Assembly (NCBI RefSeq): GCF_024124765.2 | Contig: NZ_JAMXSR020000002.1 | Coordinates: forward strand, 2,034,001 to 2,098,000 | Direction of reading: 5' to 3' | DNA length: 64,000 nt | Origin: Sphingomonas sp. H160509 | Lineage (GTDB): Bacteria; Pseudomonadota; Alphaproteobacteria; Sphingomonadales; Sphingomonadaceae | Part shown: one piece after another, positions 1 to 11,910 of the stretch | Layout: every line of letters starts with the position of its first letter | Position numbering within the stretch: the first letter of the stretch is position 1 | The notes under the pieces: model-generated | What the model was told of the DNA's origin: nothing | What the model saw: only the letters and a program-made list of their open reading frames with translations | Databases searched by the model: none | Made by a program: the position numbers and the translations under genes

Positions 1-171
1 GGCATCGGCGAGCGCCTGTTCGACGAGATGAAACCGGTGTGGCTGCGCATCGGCGGTTACTGGTATCCGCGCGGCGGAATCCCGATCGACGTGTTCTGGC
101 AATCGAGTGCACCGCCGCAAGATCTGTGGCTGCCGGACCAGGGAGTCGCCTCCTATCGCGGTCGCGGATGA
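1..171 (+). CDS. queF: NADPH-dependent 7-cyano-7-deazaguanine reductase QueF, C-terminal end (partial)
   Basis: Only the last 56 codons lie in the window; the 5' part is upstream. The peptide contains [20 protein letters not shown] and ends in [12 protein letters not shown]. This matches the C-terminal block of the short (type I) QueF enzymes of alphaproteobacteria, including the conserved YPRGG.P.D segment. QueF reduces preQ0 to preQ1 with NADPH in queuosine biosynthesis in the cytoplasm. The catalytic Cys and Asp lie outside the window and cannot be checked. The stop is TGA at 169-171. About 150 bases of non-coding sequence separate it from the next gene, so the two are probably not co-transcribed tightly. 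Confidence 0.85.
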   Translation, partial: GIGERLFDEMKPVWLRIGGYWYPRGGIPIDVFWQSSAPPQDLWLPDQGVASYRGRG

Positions 172-317
172 GGCACGCGTAAAACCGGTTTGATCTGGGT
201 TGATAGTATTCCCGTGCTGCACTGCAGTATGTGATGAAACTTTATGCTACCTGAACCGTTCAAATGGATGCGCGACCGGGTTCTCCCAGAAGTGCGCGCT
301 CAAACGAGGGACAGGGT

Positions 318-2588
318 ATGGTGAAACCGGCGGACGGTGGGAATATCGCGCGACTGGCGCTGATCGGTAATTTCCTGCCGAGACAGTGTGGCATCGCCAC
401 CTTCACGACCGACGTTTTCACGGCCATGCGCGCGCGCTTCCCCGAGATCGCCGTCGACGTCTATGCGATGGACGATCATCCCGGCAAATACGACTATCCG
501 GCCGAAGTCACCGGCACGATCCCCGAGCCCGAACTGTCGGCATACATCGACACCGCGCGGAAGATCGAGGCCAGCGGCGCACAGGCGATTTGGCTTCAGC
601 ACGAGTACGGCATCTTCGGTGGCCCGGCAGGCGAGCACATCCTCGCACTGCTCGATCGCACCACTCTGCCGGTCATCGTCACGCTGCACACGATCCTCGA
701 AAAGCCCAACGCCGATGAGCGTCGCGTGCTCGAAGGCCTGCTGCGTCGCGCCGCCCGCGTGATCGTGATGGCCGAGCGTGGCCGCGACATTCTCCAGCGC
801 GTCTACGGCGCCAATTCGCGCCAGATCGTCATGATCCCGCACGGCGTGCCCGATCGCGACCTGCTCGATCCGGCCGTGCTGAAGGACAAGTTCGGCTGGG
901 AAGGCCGCAAGGTCATGCTGACGTTCGGCCTGCTCGCTCCCAACAAGGGGATCGAAACGGTCATCAACGCGCTCCCCGCGGTAATCGCGAAGCATCCCGA
1001 CCTGTTGTACGTCGTGCTCGGCGCGACCCACCCGAACCTCGTCGCGTACGAGGGCGAGAAGTACCGCGACAAGCTGAAGGCGCTCACCGCCGAGAAGGGC
1101 GTCGCCGACAACGTCTCGTTCGTCGATGCCTTCCTCGAGCATGGCGAACTGCTCGATTATCTCCAGGCGTCGGACGTCTATGTGACTCCGTACACAAACC
1201 CCGCGCAGATCACGTCGGGCACGCTCAGCTACGCGATCGGCGTCGGCAAGCCCGTCATCTCGACGCCGTACGTGCACGCGACCGAGATCCTCGCGGATGG
1301 TCACGGTGTGCTCGTGCCCTTCGGCGATGTCGATGCGTTCGCGCGCGAGATCGATGCGCTGATGTCGAACGACCGCGATCGCAACCGTCTGGCCGAGCGT
1401 GCCTATGCGCGCGGCCGCACGATGATCTGGCCGAAGCTCGCCGAAGCGATGATGACGGAGATCCGTGCGATCGTGGCGGCGCGCCCTTTTCGCCTCGCCA
1501 AGGTGCCAGCCCCGCTAAAGCAGCTGACGCCTGATTTTGCCGCGGTCGAGCGGATGAGCGATTCGACCGGCATGCTCCAGCATTCAATCTATTCGATCCC
1601 CGATCGGCGCCACGGCTACTGCATCGACGATAACTGCCGCGCGCTGATGTTGATGAGCGCGATGCCGGGTCTCGACGACGTGACGCGCGACAAGTGGATG
1701 ACGATCTACGCGTCGTTCGTGCAATACGCTTGGAACCCGGACACGCGCCGCTTCCGCAACTTCATGAACTTCGATCGCACCTGGTGCGAGGATTCGGGCT
1801 CGGAAGATTCGAACGGCCGCACGCTCTGGTCGCTCGGCGTCACTGCGCGCGATGCGCAGGCTGCCAAGCACCGCGACTGGGCGACCGCGATGTTCGATTC
1901 GACTGCGTCCATGGCGCTCGAACTCGGCTCCTTGCGTGCCCAGGCGTTCGCGATGCTCGGCGCGGCGGCGATGCTGGAGGCCAAGCCCGGTCATCAGCTG
2001 TCGCTGTCGATCCTCGAAGCGTTCCCCAAGGTCCATCTCGACCTGCTCGCCAAGGCACGTCGTCCGGAATGGCAGTGGTTCGAGATCGTCCTTGCCTACG
2101 ACAATACGCGCCTCCCGCAGGCGCTGATCCGCGCAGGCCAGGCGCTCGGGCGTCAGGACCTGATCGACTGCGGCCTCGCCACGCTCGACTGGATCGTCGC
2201 CAAGCAGACCTCGCCGGAGGGTCGTTTCCGTGCGGTCGGGTCGGAGAGCTTCAACCGGCCCTATGCCGAGCCGTTGCAGTTCGACCAGCAGCCGCTGGAG
2301 GCGCAGGCCACCGTCGATGCGTGCGCCGCGGCGTATGACGCGACCGGCGACGTGCGCTGGCGTGACGAGGCGTTGCGCGCCTACGGCTGGTTCCTCGGCG
2401 TCAACGACCTCGACCTGCCGCTGGCGAGCGTCGCGGATGGCGGTTGCTATGACGGCCTGATGCCCAACGGGCTCAACCGAAACCAGGGTGCCGAGTCGAT
2501 TTTGGCGCTCCAACTCGCAAGTTGTGCGATTTCAGGGGTATCAAAGGCAGCGCAAAGCGTGGCAGGAGCGGCGCGCGTCGTCGCCTAG
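318..2588 (+). CDS. GT4-type glycosyltransferase with C-terminal helical domain
   Basis: 756 aa. Residues about 10-400 form a GT-B glycosyltransferase of the GT4 type: an N-terminal GNFLPRQCGIATFT loop, IPHGVPDR, LLAPNKGIETVINALP, and a nucleotide-sugar region GVGKPVISTPYVHATEILADG. Residues about 405-750 are a separate all-helical region rich in W, D and R that resembles an alpha/alpha toroid; I cannot name its activity. The start at ATG 318 is chosen because a GAGGGACAGG ribosome site sits just upstream; an in-frame ATG at 264 lacks one. The next gene encodes a GH130 enzyme 64 bases downstream, so the pair probably builds and trims (or phosphorolyses) the same mannose-containing glycan. Donor and acceptor are unknown. 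No signal peptide is visible, so the enzyme is probably cytoplasmic. Confidence 0.8.
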   Translation: MVKPADGGNIARLALIGNFLPRQCGIATFTTDVFTAMRARFPEIAVDVYAMDDHPGKYDYPAEVTGTIPEPELSAYIDTARKIEASGAQAIWLQHEYGIFGGPAGEHILALLDRTTLPVIVTLHTILEKPNADERRVLEGLLRRAARVIVMAERGRDILQRVYGANSRQIVMIPHGVPDRDLLDPAVLKDKFGWEGRKVMLTFGLLAPNKGIETVINALPAVIAKHPDLLYVVLGATHPNLVAYEGEKYRDKLKALTAEKGVADNVSFVDAFLEHGELLDYLQASDVYVTPYTNPAQITSGTLSYAIGVGKPVISTPYVHATEILADGHGVLVPFGDVDAFAREIDALMSNDRDRNRLAERAYARGRTMIWPKLAEAMMTEIRAIVAARPFRLAKVPAPLKQLTPDFAAVERMSDSTGMLQHSIYSIPDRRHGYCIDDNCRALMLMSAMPGLDDVTRDKWMTIYASFVQYAWNPDTRRFRNFMNFDRTWCEDSGSEDSNGRTLWSLGVTARDAQAAKHRDWATAMFDSTASMALELGSLRAQAFAMLGAAAMLEAKPGHQLSLSILEAFPKVHLDLLAKARRPEWQWFEIVLAYDNTRLPQALIRAGQALGRQDLIDCGLATLDWIVAKQTSPEGRFRAVGSESFNRPYAEPLQFDQQPLEAQATVDACAAAYDATGDVRWRDEALRAYGWFLGVNDLDLPLASVADGGCYDGLMPNGLNRNQGAESILALQLASCAISGVSKAAQSVAGAARVVA

Positions 2589-2652
2589 CCACGCTAGAGA
2601 CAGCCTGACAGGCGACGGTGCGCTGAGTGGAACGACGCGGGGCACTGCTACG

Positions 2653-3936
2653 ATGGATCTGTTCAACCACCAGCTGCGGCTGCACGCGGACCCTTCGCGT
2701 GTCGTCGTGCGGCCGTTCCATATCGCCTGGGGCGGTCATGGCGGCGCACCGAGCCGCACCGAGCGGCTCGTCGGCGAAGTCCTGGAAATGTCGCCCGCAC
2801 AGGCGCGCGCGCAGCTCGAGGTCGTGCTGAAGGATTTCGAGGCACGCCACTGGCAGACGCGGCGCGTGTTCATGACGCGCTACGACCAGATCGAGGACAT
2901 GCTCGGGCTCAACGGCGCGGAGATCGGCGACGAGAAACGCCAGCTGATCGGCGCGTATTTCTGCCACGAATACAGCTATGCCGCCGCCGCGCTGATGAAC
3001 CCCAGCGCGGTGCCGCATTTCGACCAGTCTGGCATGCCGCCGGGCTCGATGCGCATTCTCATGTCGTTGCGTGCGGTCGGCGAGGGTCACATCTCCTCAG
3101 TGGCGTTCCGCGAGGGCATCATCACCTGCGAAAACCAGATGAAGCTCGCGCCCGAGCCCCCGTTTGCGACTGCGACCGATGCGGTCGGCAGCGGCGAGGA
3201 CGAGATGCCGATCGGCCCCGTCACCGTCTATCGCCACCGCGACAGCACGCTGAGCGGCACGGTGATCTTCCCGATCACGCAGGCGCAGTCGAAGGGCCTT
3301 GAGGATCTGCGCATCGTCCGCTTCCAGCACGAGGACGGCGACTATGAGTGGATCGGCACCTACACCGCGTACAACGGCTCGGTGATCCAGTCCGAACTGA
3401 TGCGCACGCGCGATTTCCGCGCGTTCGACCTCGTGCCGATGACCGGCCCCGCCGCGCGCAACAAGGGCATGGCGCTGTTCCCGCGGAAGGTGAACGGCCA
3501 GTACATGATGATCGGTCGGCAGGACGGCGAGAATTTGTTCCTGCTAAAGTCGGACACGCTGACCGACTGGGACGACGGCGAGAAGATCCTGACGCCCGAA
3601 TATCCGTGGGAGCTGGTGCAGATCGGCAATTGCGGCCCGCCGATCGAACTCGACGAGGGCTGGCTGCTGCTGACCCACGGCGTCGGCGCGATGCGCAAAT
3701 ACTCGATCGGCGCGGTGCTGCTCGACAAGGACGATCCGTCGAAGGTGATCGGCCGAACGAGCCAGCCGATTTTGGCGGCGAAGGATCAGGACCGCGAGGG
3801 GTATGTGCCCAACGTCGTCTATAGCTGCGGTGCGTTGAAGCATGGGGATACGATCTTCATGCCGTACGGGATCGCCGACAGCTCGGTCGGCTTCGCCTTC
3901 GTGCCGATCAAGGACATGCTCGCTGCGATGAAGTGA
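2653..3936 (+). CDS. Glycoside hydrolase family 130 protein (beta-mannoside phosphorylase/hydrolase type)
   Basis: 427 aa from ATG 2653. The protein has the five-bladed propeller signature of GH130: GMPPGSMRILMSLRAVGEG, GLEDLRIVRF (the Asp at about residue 218 corresponds to the family general acid in the usual EDPR motif), WIGTYTAYNG, NKGMALFPRKVNG and GNCGPPIELDEGWLLLTHGVG. Characterised GH130 members act on beta-mannosides, either phosphorolysing beta-1,4 or beta-1,2 links or hydrolysing beta-1,2-mannosides. Which reaction this one performs cannot be told from the sequence. There is no signal peptide, so it should act in the cytoplasm. It follows the glycosyltransferase on the same strand with a 64-base gap. 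An upstream extension to 2488 is possible in frame but overlaps the preceding gene and has no support. Confidence 0.85.
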   Translation: MDLFNHQLRLHADPSRVVVRPFHIAWGGHGGAPSRTERLVGEVLEMSPAQARAQLEVVLKDFEARHWQTRRVFMTRYDQIEDMLGLNGAEIGDEKRQLIGAYFCHEYSYAAAALMNPSAVPHFDQSGMPPGSMRILMSLRAVGEGHISSVAFREGIITCENQMKLAPEPPFATATDAVGSGEDEMPIGPVTVYRHRDSTLSGTVIFPITQAQSKGLEDLRIVRFQHEDGDYEWIGTYTAYNGSVIQSELMRTRDFRAFDLVPMTGPAARNKGMALFPRKVNGQYMMIGRQDGENLFLLKSDTLTDWDDGEKILTPEYPWELVQIGNCGPPIELDEGWLLLTHGVGAMRKYSIGAVLLDKDDPSKVIGRTSQPILAAKDQDREGYVPNVVYSCGALKHGDTIFMPYGIADSSVGFAFVPIKDMLAAMK

Positions 3937-4045
3937 GCGAGGGCGTGGCTCAAATGGAGCGGGCGCTCACCCGTCCTCCGTTGCGCCCGTCCTCCGTTCC
4001 GTCTCCTCTTCCGTCCCCCTCTTCGTTCCCCCCTCTTCCGTTCGT

Positions 4046-4187
4046 CCTGAGTAGCCATCGAGTAGCTGCTCTTGCAGCGTATCGAGAGGGCGTATCGAAG
4101 GACAGGTTGGCGCGCGGAACGCATGCTTCGATACGCGCCCTCGATACGCTTCTTCGAAGCTACTCGGTCGCTACTCGGCACGAACGG
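4046..4187. repeat. Intergenic palindromic repeat (family E)
   Basis: An imperfect inverted repeat: the left arm has GAGTAGC and GTATCGAGAGGGCGTATCGA, and the right arm has TTCGATACGCGCCCTCGATA and GCTACTCGG. It is seen once here. It lies between the convergent GH130 and OPT transporter genes, and together with the two elements that follow it fills the whole gap. Confidence 0.6.
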
Positions 4188-4203
4188 GAGGGGGTCTGGT
4201 TAT

Positions 4204-4250
4204 CCCGCGAAGGCGGGACCCCGGTCTGGATCCCCGCCTTTGCGGGGAAA
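4204..4250. repeat. REP-like palindrome, family A copy 1
   Basis: A degenerate copy of the family A unit, CCCGCGAAGGCGGG then CCCCGCCTTTGCGGGG around a short centre. Other copies lie near 11446, 13988, 15811, 18549 and 41652. Confidence 0.75.
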
Positions 4251-4258
4251 CACGCTCA

Positions 4259-4328
4259 CTTACCCCCTCTCCCCTATGGGGAGAGGGAAGGGCCCCGCCC
4301 GGCACTTGCCGGGTGGGAAGGGGTGAGG
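4259..4328. repeat. Double hairpin repeat
   Basis: Two adjacent hairpins: CCCCTCTCCCC facing GGGGAGAGGG, then CCCGGCACTTGCCGGG. They sit immediately downstream of the OPT transporter gene (minus strand), where they could act as a transcription stop. The design resembles the family C elements but the interior differs. Confidence 0.5.
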
Positions 4329-4336
4329 GCACGTGC

Positions 4337-6310
<1,974 letters not shown>

Positions 6311-6381
6311 CTGATGTGTCCTGAAAATTCAGGTACCCGAATGCCGCGTAAGCTGTTGTAGCGCAACTACCGCCGCCCCTC

Positions 6382-6475
6382 CGTCATGCCGGGCTCGTTC
6401 CGGCATCCACCGTTCCGCAAGATTGAGAGACGTGAGTTCGCGGAACCGTGGACCCCGGAACAAGTCCGGGGTGAC
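6382..6475. repeat. REP-like element, family D copy 1
   Basis: Two unlike palindromes face each other: GTCATGCCGGGCTCGTTCCG on the left and GGAACAAGTCCGGGGTGAC on the right, joined by a spacer containing CCACCGTTCCG and CGGAACCGTGG. A second copy in the opposite orientation lies at 59715-59810. Confidence 0.8.
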
Positions 6476-6545
6476 GAAGGGCTGAGGAATCCATTCGTGT
6501 ATCAGAACAGGGAGGAAGGGACCGACCCGTCCTCGGAAGCGAACC

Positions 6546-7787
6546 CTACCGCGTTGCCATCCGCCGCGCGAAATGCACCTCGACCGCCCGCGTGACGCTC
6601 TCCGCGATCCGGTGCCGCCCTTCTTCGCTGTCGAGGAACGCCGCGTCCTGCGGGTTCGAGATATACCCCGTCTCGAACAAAATCGACGGCATGTCCGGCG
6701 CCTTCAGGACCATCAACGACGCCATCCGGTGGAAGTTCGCCTTCAACGGCATCAACGGCTTGGCCTCGCGCCCCAGCAACCGCGCAAACGTTGCCGACGC
6801 GTTCATCGTCTCGCGCTGCGTCAAGTCGATCAGGATCGACGACACGTCCGCCGGCGCCTCGCCGAGGTTCACGCCGGAGATCACGTCCGCCTTGTTCTCG
6901 CGCGCCGCCAGCCGTGCCGCCTCCTTGTCCGACGCCACCTCGGACAGCGTGTACGCAGTCGCGCCGGTAGCGTTCTCCGATCCCGTGCTGTCACAGTGGA
7001 TCGAGATGAACAGATCACCCTTCAATCGCCGAGCAACCCCGTACCGCTCGCGCAAGATCAGGTAGCGGTCGTCGTTACGCGTCAGCGCCACGCGGACGCG
7101 CCCCGATGCGAGCAACTCGTCGCGGATCGCCTTGGCGACCTTCAGCGTCACGTCCTTCTCGCGCAGTCCGTTCGGCCCGATCGCGCCGGGATCGACACCG
7201 CCATGCCCCGCATCGATCACCACCAGCGGCCGCGTATCGTCGCCCTGCACGCGCGGCAGTTTCATGCCTCGCGCCTTGGGCGGCACCGGCACCGACACCC
7301 TGTACTTCGGCCGCGAAGCCGCCCCGAAATTGAACGGGAAGAAGTTCAGCGGCCCGGCGATCCCGGCTTCCGCGAACTGGTCGTAATCGACCGTGCGCAA
7401 CGCCAGCGTCAGCTCGCGTCCGTCGGAGTCGAACCCGCCGTCGGTGACGATCGCCGGCTCGGCCAGATCGAACACCATCCGCATGCCCGACCGCCCGCTG
7501 CGCATCTGCGTGACGCCGGTCACCAACCCGCGCGCGGCGACCTCGCGCCCCGGCGTAGCGCCCGACACGTCGACCGCGATCTGGCGCGGGCCGGTCAGCA
7601 CGCGGCTGGCGGCATCGCCGACCGCCTCGTCGAAGCGGATGACGATCCGCCCGTCCCGGATCGCGACGCTCTGCACGGTCGCTGCCCACGCGGGAACGCT
7701 CGCCAGCCAGCCGGCGATGAGGGCGATGACCGTCAACACCTCGCGTCTTTGCCGTGCGGCCCTGCCGCCGGTCCAGCGAAAACCCAT
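6546..7787 (-). CDS. amiC: N-acetylmuramoyl-L-alanine amidase with AMIN domain (AmiC type)
   Basis: 413 aa, exported. An N-terminal signal (VLTVIALIAGWLASVPAWAA) is followed by an AMIN domain (about 35-140) that targets peptidoglycan, and then an Amidase_3 catalytic domain (about 187-405). The zinc-site residues are visible: His in VVIDAGHGGVDPGA, Glu in GLREKDVTL, His in FISIHCDS, and the catalytic Glu in ILFETGYISN. It cleaves the amide bond between MurNAc and L-Ala, and in relatives helps daughter-cell separation at the septum. Start 7787 is chosen because AAAGGGG lies just upstream; an ATG eight codons earlier would place that site inside the gene. It is divergent from rne. Confidence 0.92.
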   Translation of the reverse strand: MGFRWTGGRAARQRREVLTVIALIAGWLASVPAWAATVQSVAIRDGRIVIRFDEAVGDAASRVLTGPRQIAVDVSGATPGREVAARGLVTGVTQMRSGRSGMRMVFDLAEPAIVTDGGFDSDGRELTLALRTVDYDQFAEAGIAGPLNFFPFNFGAASRPKYRVSVPVPPKARGMKLPRVQGDDTRPLVVIDAGHGGVDPGAIGPNGLREKDVTLKVAKAIRDELLASGRVRVALTRNDDRYLILRERYGVARRLKGDLFISIHCDSTGSENATGATAYTLSEVASDKEAARLAARENKADVISGVNLGEAPADVSSILIDLTQRETMNASATFARLLGREAKPLMPLKANFHRMASLMVLKAPDMPSILFETGYISNPQDAAFLDSEEGRHRIAESVTRAVEVHFARRMATR

Positions 7788-8328
7788 GCTACACCCCTTT
7801 GATCGATACATCCGATCTCTGCGAGCGAGCGATAGCGCTTCGCATCACAAGACGCGGTTGCGCAGTGCGGTTAATTTGCCGTTTGCCACGTATTGGCCGG
7901 CAAGGCTCTGCCGCCCCGGCAAGTCTGCGTCCCCCCGCCCCTAATTCGAGCCGAAACGCCCGCGAAAGCGACGGTTCCGGGGCTAGTTGCGAGATCGGGT
8001 ATGCAGTGCTAGTCCTGTCGTACAGCCGTGTGTCGCCTGGATTTTACCAGCGACGCGCCGGTCTCGACGCCCGCCAGCGGATTCTCGCCGGCGCGGCAAT
8101 TCAGGTTGACGCTCGAATGACGCATTCCCCCCCGCCCCGCACTCCGACCGGCCTTCGCCGACGGACTCGCGGTCGTGCGGGCGCCGCAGGGAGAGTTCCC
8201 GCGGCATGCACTTCGCGCAGAGGCAGTTTCGCATACCATCCGCGAGTCCGGGCGTCCGTGCCCGACCGCACCACCATCAAGCGCGCGACGGCTGCCGACA
8301 GGCCCGGCGCGCGCGCGGAGAATCTATA
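7788..8328. other. Divergent intergenic region and long rne leader
   Basis: 541 bases between amiC (minus) and rne (plus) without a credible gene. Short open frames on both strands have no family resemblance or ribosome site. The rne side is long and GC-rich with several possible hairpins (for example around 8080-8100 and 8290-8320). In enterobacteria the rne leader is a target of RNase E autoregulation; whether that holds here cannot be told from sequence. Confidence 0.4.
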
Positions 8329-11300
8329 ATGACAACGCGCATGCTGATCGACGCACGCCACCGGGAAGAGACCCGGATCGCAGTCGTCAAGGGTAACCGG
8401 ATCGAGGAATTCGATTTCGAGAGTGCCGAACGCAAGCAGCTCAAGGGCAATATCTACCTCGCCAAGGTCACGCGGGTCGAGCCGTCGCTCCAGGCGGCGT
8501 TCATCGATTACGGCGGCAATCGCCATGGCTTCCTCGCGTTCAGCGAGATCCACCCCGATTACTACCAGATCCCCAAGGAAGATCGCGACGCGCTGCTCCG
8601 TGAGGAGGCAGAGCATGCCGCCGAGGAAGCCGCCCTGCGCGCCGACTACGATTCGGACGACGAAGAGGGTGACGACGAGGACGACATCGAGCGCTTCGAG
8701 GACGATGGCGGGGTAGATCCCGACGTCGCCGAGGAACTCGAAGGCGGCGAAGCGGGCGAAGCCCCCCCGTCGCAAGCGCAAGCCGAGCGCCGACGATGCC
8801 GCGGTCGAGGACCTGCGCGAGCGTCGCATGAACCTGCGTCGCCGCTACAAGATCCAGGACGTGATCCATCGCCGCCAGGTGCTGCTCGTCCAGGTCGTCA
8901 AGGAGGAGCGCGGTAACAAGGGCGCGGCGCTCACCACGTACCTGAGCCTCGCCGGTCGCTACTGCGTGCTGATGCCGAACACGTCGCACGGCGGCGGCAT
9001 CTCGCGGAAGATCTCGAACGCGGGCGATCGCAAGCGCCTCAAGACGATCATGGCCGACATGCAGCTGCCGCCGTCGATGGGCTGCATCGTTCGCACCGCG
9101 GGCCTCCAGCGCTCGAAGGTCGAGATCAAGCGCGACTTCGATTACCTCGCCCGCCTCTGGGACGGCATCCGCGAAGCCACGCTGAACGCGTCGGCCCCGG
9201 CGCTCGTCTACGGCGACAGCGACCTGATCAAGCGCGCGATCCGCGACATCTACAACAAGGGAAATCGAAGAGGTCATCGTCGAGGGCGAGGACGGCTATC
9301 GCCAGGCGCGCGAGTTCATGCGCCTACTGATGCCGACGCACGCGCGGCGCATCAAGCATTACGCCGACCCCGTGCCGCTGTTCCAGCGCGCCGGCGTCGA
9401 GGATCAGCTCGCCGCGATGTACCACCCCGTCGTCCAGCTGAAGTCGGGCGGCTACCTCGTCATCAACCCGACCGAGGCGCTCGTCTCGATCGACATCAAC
9501 TCCGGCCGTTCAACGCGCGAGCACAGCATCGAGCAGACCGCGACCGCGACCAACCTGGAAGCAGCCCAGGAAATCGGCCGCCAGCTCCGCCTGCGCGACA
9601 TGGCCGGGCTCGTCGTCATCGACTTCATCGACATGGATAACAATTCCAACGTCCGTAAGGTCGAGAAGGCGATGAAGGAGGCGCTCAAGAACGATCGCGC
9701 GCGCATCCAGATCGGCCGCATCTCGTCGTTCGGCCTCATGGAAATGAGCCGCCAGCGTCTGCGCACCGGCGTGCTCGAAGCGTCGACGCGCGCCTGCCCG
9801 CATTGCGAGGGCACTGGCCTCGTTCGCACCGCATCGTCGTCGGGCATCTCCGCATTGCGCCTGATCGAGGACGAAGCGGCACGTGGTCGCGGTTCGCTGC
9901 TCACCCTGCGCGCGAGCCAGGAAGCCGCGGTCTACATCCTCAACCGCAAGCGCGCCGACATCGCCGAGATCGAGGATCGCTACGGCGTGATCGTCGAGAT
10001 CATCCCCGGCCAGGACGAGGAAGGCGCGCACATGACGGTCGAGGCCAGCGGCCCACCGCCCGCGCACGCGCCGAAGTTCGTCCAGATCATAGAGGAAGAC
10101 GAAGACGACCTCCCCGAGGAGATCGAAGACGAGATCGAGGAAGAGGAAGTCGAGGAGGCCGAGGCTGAGCAGCCGCGCCGTCGTGAGGCTCGCGAAGGCA
10201 ATGGCGAGCAGCGTGCGCCCCGTGAGGCTCGCGATGCGGATGGTGAAGGCGGCAAGAAGCGCCGCCGTCGTCGCGGTCGTCGCGGTCGTGCACGTCCCGG
10301 TGAGGAAGGTGCAGCAGAGGGCGTCAACGAGGACGGCACGTTCGAGGACGCCGACACCAACGTCGAGGAGATCGACGAGGTCGAGGGCGACATCGTCGAA
10401 GTCGGCGGTGGCGAAATGGTCTCGGCTGGTGCGCCATCCGGAGCAGGCCAACGGCGTCGAGGGCGAAGGCCGTCGTCGTCGCGGTCGTCGGGGACGTCGT
10501 GGCGGTCGCCGCAACGAGCAGGGTGCCGAGAACGGCCAGTCGGTCGCCGTCAGCAGCGTCGACGATGCCCAGCTGATCGCCGAGGCTCCCGGAGCCGGAA
10601 CCGTATGAGCCGGTCGAGATCGACCTATGCCGAGCCGCCTTACGAGCCCGCGTTTGAGCCGGTCGTCGAGGAAACCCCGGTGGCGGAAGTCGCCGAGGGT
10701 CCGAAGATGCGCCGTCGTCCACGTGCCCGTGCGGCAGCCGCAGCGGCGAACATCGCCGAGGCGGTGGCCGATGCAGCACCCAAGGCACGCCGTGGTCGCA
10801 AGCCGCGTGCGGTCGAGGCGGAATCCGAGACGGTTGCACCGGAGCCGGTGGTTCCGGCGCCGATCGCTCCGGAGCCGGTCGCGGCCGAGCCGGCTGCACC
10901 GAAGCCCGGTCGTCGCCGCCGCGAAGCCGTTGCAGAGGCGACGATGGACGAGGTGAGCGCAACGCCCGCCGAGACCATCGAAGCGTCGGCGCCCAAGCCC
11001 AAGCGTGCGCGTCGCAAGGCGTCGGATGCAGTGGTCGAAGCCCCAGCGGTTGAAGAGGCGGTCGTCGAGGAAGCCCCCGTCAAGGTCGCCAAGCCCCGCG
11101 GTCGCCCGCGGAAGACGCCGATCGTCGAAGTCGGCGACGCTGCGCCGACCAGCGAGCCCCTCGCCGAGCCGATCGCAACCACCCCGCCCAAGGCCGAAGT
11201 CCAGCCCCAGGACGTCGCGACCCCCCGTACCGACGACGGCGCCAACGACGACCCCGACGGCGCCCCCCGCCGCGGCTGGTGGCAGCGCACCTTCGGCTAA
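8329..11300 (+). CDS. rne: Ribonuclease E, interrupted by five one-base insertions
   Basis: Repaired length about 988 aa from ATG 8329 (GGAG 9 bases upstream). The N-terminus MTTRMLIDARHREETRIAVV leads into an S1 domain (GNIYLAKVTRVEPSLQAAFI) split by an acidic insertion (DDEEGDDEDD). The catalytic half has VSIDINSG and VVIDFIDM with the metal-binding Asp residues, then the zinc-link motif CPHCEGTG. The C-terminal half is a low-complexity Arg/Glu and Ala/Pro tail, expected to scaffold the degradosome. One extra base sits at each of C 8762-8768, G 9259-9261, G 10440-10441, C 10588-10590 and C 10624-10625. The last three add up to three bases, so only residues between them are scrambled. Since RNase E is normally essential, I read all five as sequence errors. 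A terminator follows. Confidence 0.93.
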
Positions 11301-11321
11301 CGCCGCACGCTGTGACTAAAG

Positions 11322-11354
11322 AACGGGCGCGACCGAAAGGCCGCGCCCGTTTTC
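11322..11354 (+). terminator. Rho-independent terminator after rne
   Basis: A 10-bp stem, AACGGGCGCG against CGCGCCCGTT, with an ACCGAAAGGC loop, ends in a T run. It begins 22 bases past the rne stop. Confidence 0.85.
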
Positions 11355-11443
11355 GTTTGTAGGGGGCGGGAGGGGCGTGAGACCGCACGCTATCCGTCAC
11401 CATCCAAAGCTTCCCGTGGTAACGGCGAACAGCAAAAAGCTTG

Positions 11444-11496
11444 TATCCCCGCGAAGGCGGGGACCCAGACTGGGCACCCGCCTTCGCGGGTGAACA
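11444..11496. repeat. REP-like palindrome, family A copy 2
   Basis: CCCCGCGAAGGCGGGG and CCCGCCTTCGCGGG flank the centre ACCCAGACTGGGCA. With the family B element at 11569 it accounts for most of the 550-base gap between rne and the M48 protease gene; I see no gene in the rest of that gap. Confidence 0.9.
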
Positions 11497-11568
11497 AGAC
11501 ACGAGAGCGACGCAAGGTTTGGGTTCCAGCGCCCAAAGTGAGACACTTCGGCTTTCCCTCACACCCAA

Positions 11569-11673
11569 CCACCCCGGCGAAGGCCGGGGCCCAGTTGGAA
11601 AGGTGGCAATAACGGAACGCTACCCTCAGTTAGGGACGTCCCAACTGGACCCCGGCCTCCGCCGGGGAGGTGC
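11569..11673. repeat. REP-like element, family B copy 1
   Basis: Two head-to-head units, ACCCCGGCGAAGGCCGGGG then CAGTTGG, and CCAACTGG then CCCCGGCCTCCGCCGGGG, flank a 50-base interior containing AATAACGGAACGC. The interior is related to that of the other family B copies. Confidence 0.9.
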
Positions 11674-11910
11674 CACATCATGGCGGCCCGAATCCCGCGA
11701 GCGCAGGCAAATACGAGCGAGCCGCGCCACAGCGCCCCCCGCAAACCCCTGTCCTACACACCCAAACCCTGCTCCCCTCCCCCAATGCCACCCACACTCC
11801 AACCAACCGCAAAGCCGCTCCCGGCGTCTGCACTTCCTATACTTCACTCCACCGCACGCCCGACCGCACGACCATTGCCCCCCCGCCCCCAATCGACGAT
11901 ACCCCGTAAA

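Noticed and set aside
300..2513. Long minus-strand open frames (334 and 309 aa) under the glycosyltransferase gene
   Set aside because: They are rich in Arg, Asp and His from the GC-skewed antisense frame, have no family motifs, and lie fully opposite a strongly supported gene.
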